Below, in pieces: positions 44,701 to 46,061 of a stretch of DNA of 46,061 bases. The position numbers were made by a program, and so were the translations under genes. Numbering within the stretch: position 1 is the stretch's first letter; every line of letters starts with the position of its first letter. This DNA is from Welwitschia mirabilis. Lineage: Eukaryota > Gnetophyta > Gnetopsida > Welwitschiales. The stretch spans positions 254,213,739-254,259,799 of the forward strand of contig JBOZIK010000001.1 of NCBI GenBank assembly GCA_051453625.1, in the 5' to 3' direction. A model generated the notes under the pieces. That model saw nothing but the letters and a program-made list of their open reading frames with translations, searched no databases and was not told the DNA's origin.

Positions 44701-45340
44701 ATGTCATCTTTAAGTGAAGAAATAGATCCTTATGCCTTCATGGAAGATTTTAAAACATTAATGAGAAACTATAATGAGCTACATAGGAAAGTGGACCTAT
44801 TAATAAAGGTACAAAGAGGGAAAAAACAAATCTAAAATTGTTGAAGGGCTATATTAGAAAGATGAAGAAGATTTTGATTTAGCTCATTTAAATATATGTT
44901 ATGATCCTTTTATTACACCTAATCTTATGGATTCCTTAGTAATAGATATTAATGAAGAAAATATTATATCCACATTTTTAAATGGTCTTAATGAGGATGA
45001 TGAAGATGAGGTTTTTACCATAAAAGAATATAATGGTCATCAACTAGAAATTTATATCTATGATGAATACAAAAAACAGAGTGAACTTTATCTAAAAATG
45101 AAAAATAGTAGAGAAGAGTGTGAAGAATATTCATTTCAATTAAGCATATTTGAAGAGGAATGTAATAATCAAAAAGAAATAAATTCACCATGTACATTAT
45201 AGGAAGTAGTCAATGGGAATAGGAAAGATGAACTAAATGAATATACCTTAAAGGACATGAAAGAGAAGTTTATAAATACTCCTAGAAGTTTCATCTCAAC
45301 AAAAAATTTACTTCATAACTTTGAAATAATGAGTTAGAAA
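44701..45340 (+). pseudogene. Unassigned acidic ORF, retroelement gag-like
   Basis: Starts at ATG 44701: MSSLSEEIDPYAFMEDFKTL, then RNYNELHRKVDLLIK. A one-base change near 44820-44835 moves it to the frame that includes MDSLVIDINEENIISTFLNG (44927), a Glu/Asp-rich centre (EDDEDEVFTIKEYNG) and KNSREECEEYSFQLSIFEEE. After a TAG at 45200 the frame goes on with EVVNGNRKDELNEYTLKDMK to about 45340. About 210 codons with one shift and two stops, strongly acidic and probably helical. No zinc knuckle, protease or RT. Gag-like or structural-protein-like is inference from composition only. Confidence 0.4.
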
Positions 45341-46061
45341 TGATGACAAAAGGTTTCTACAAGTAGCAATTAAGACATTGACAGAAAAGAAGATTGAAAA
45401 GAGTGATGTTCAAAAATAGTTTTAAACATTCAAAGATTTTTCAGAATGATTTTTGCATTAAAACGAAGGAATATTACCAAATATATAACTCTAATATGAT
45501 AAAATCAGTGATATATGAAATTGTAAAAACATTGGGAGTTATAGATATAAAAGTAAAACATCTAATTTAAGTAAGTCTTTTTCATGACATAGGTAAAATT
45601 AAAACAAAAGCCTTATTTCAAAAAGAAAAAAAAAATCAAAAAAATGGGATATGCTTATCTTAGGCAAAAAGAAATAATGCCTATTGATGGAAAATTAAAA
45701 AGAAGAATATGAGTAAAGGCATAAAAATGTATCTTAACATATGTCAAAGGAAATATGTAAATAAAGAGATCTTAAATAAAAATAAAATAAACATCAATAG
45801 TCATATTTTTACTTAACATTATGAATGTTTTTATGTTGATCGTATCTTTTATATTTTAAGTATTTGAGACATGTTACTTTACTTAATTTATTTGCTAATT
45901 CATAGGTTAATACCCTAAATAAATTTTGTACTAATTTAGTAGCTTTAGTTGCAATAACTTGAGTACAGTTCCAATTATATTAGCCATTATATGAATGCAA
46001 AAAAAAAAGATATCAAGGATCATATTTTATTCAATTCATAATTTTGATAAGTCTCTAAATG
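45341..46061 (+). other. Relic DNA, with a further open stretch at 45411-45560
   Basis: A frame from ATG 45411 reads MFKNSFKHSKIFQNDFCIKT and is open for about 50 codons to VKHLI, then resumes with shorter pieces that are Lys-rich. It may continue the element that starts at 44701. No domain recognised; the window ends without an LTR. Confidence 0.3.

Noticed and set aside
43740-45340. Possible endogenous pararetrovirus (TATA-like site, long leader, acidic ORF)
   Set aside because: The architecture is suggestive, but no movement protein, capsid, protease or RT motif is visible, so I do not assign it.

Overview
The window looks like gene-poor, AT-rich plant nuclear DNA, packed with decayed and nested retrotransposons and broken by five assembly gaps. 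I found no intact cellular gene, rRNA, tRNA or CRISPR array. The plant assignment rests on four things: primer binding sites complementary to plant initiator-tRNA-Met (TGGTATCAGAGC), plant-type L1 LINE domains, Copia/Sirevirus-type gag-protease, and a Ty3/gypsy element of Del/Tekay type. A monocot is plausible, but I cannot name the species.

Layout. 1-6701 is diffuse relic DNA with one long decayed gag-like frame (768-1808) and an LTR-like promoter module (about 3611-4600). About 7897-12640 is one plus-strand L1-type LINE: ORF1 with a DUF4283-like domain and zinc knuckle, endonuclease, reverse transcriptase, and a C-terminal zinc-binding domain. It is interrupted by an apparently spurious gap. 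12650-18415 holds no identifiable gene, only a (GA)25 microsatellite next to a gap. About 18420-26380 is a plus-strand Copia element with related LTR segments at both ends and decayed gag, protease, integrase, RT and RNase H. Between its primer site and gag lies a foreign-looking, GC-richer block (about 19250-20380). About 26600-28130 is a minus-strand Copia protease/integrase fragment.

From 28381 to 42519 lies a plus-strand gypsy element: a truncated 5' LTR, primer site, gag, an unusual acidic ORF, a degraded 3' end and a full 3' LTR. Inserted inside it on the minus strand is a second element, 32570-40270, with 5-bp target duplications (GATTC) on both sides. This inner element is the most interesting object. 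It looks like a Sirevirus-type Copia derivative that keeps gag, protease, an env-like / plant-transposon-protein ORF, several polypurine tracts and palindrome-rich LTRs, but shows no integrase, RT or RNase H. Its U3 carries a ~73-bp periodic array of GTCGAC-type motifs, and similar motifs precede the env-like ORF.

42525-46061 holds an LTR-like promoter on the minus strand and, on the plus strand, an unassigned decayed acidic ORF (44701-45340).

How the parts relate. None of the elements can now mobilise itself: the catalytic motifs of the LINE RT, Copia RT, integrases and proteases are altered, often by G-to-A or C-to-T changes of the kind expected from methylated, silenced plant DNA. The gypsy and Sirevirus-like elements would have depended on proteins supplied by relatives elsewhere. 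Two gaps (8429-8987 and 38559-38658) are flanked by near-perfect direct copies of the same sequence, so they are probably unmerged contig overlaps rather than missing DNA.
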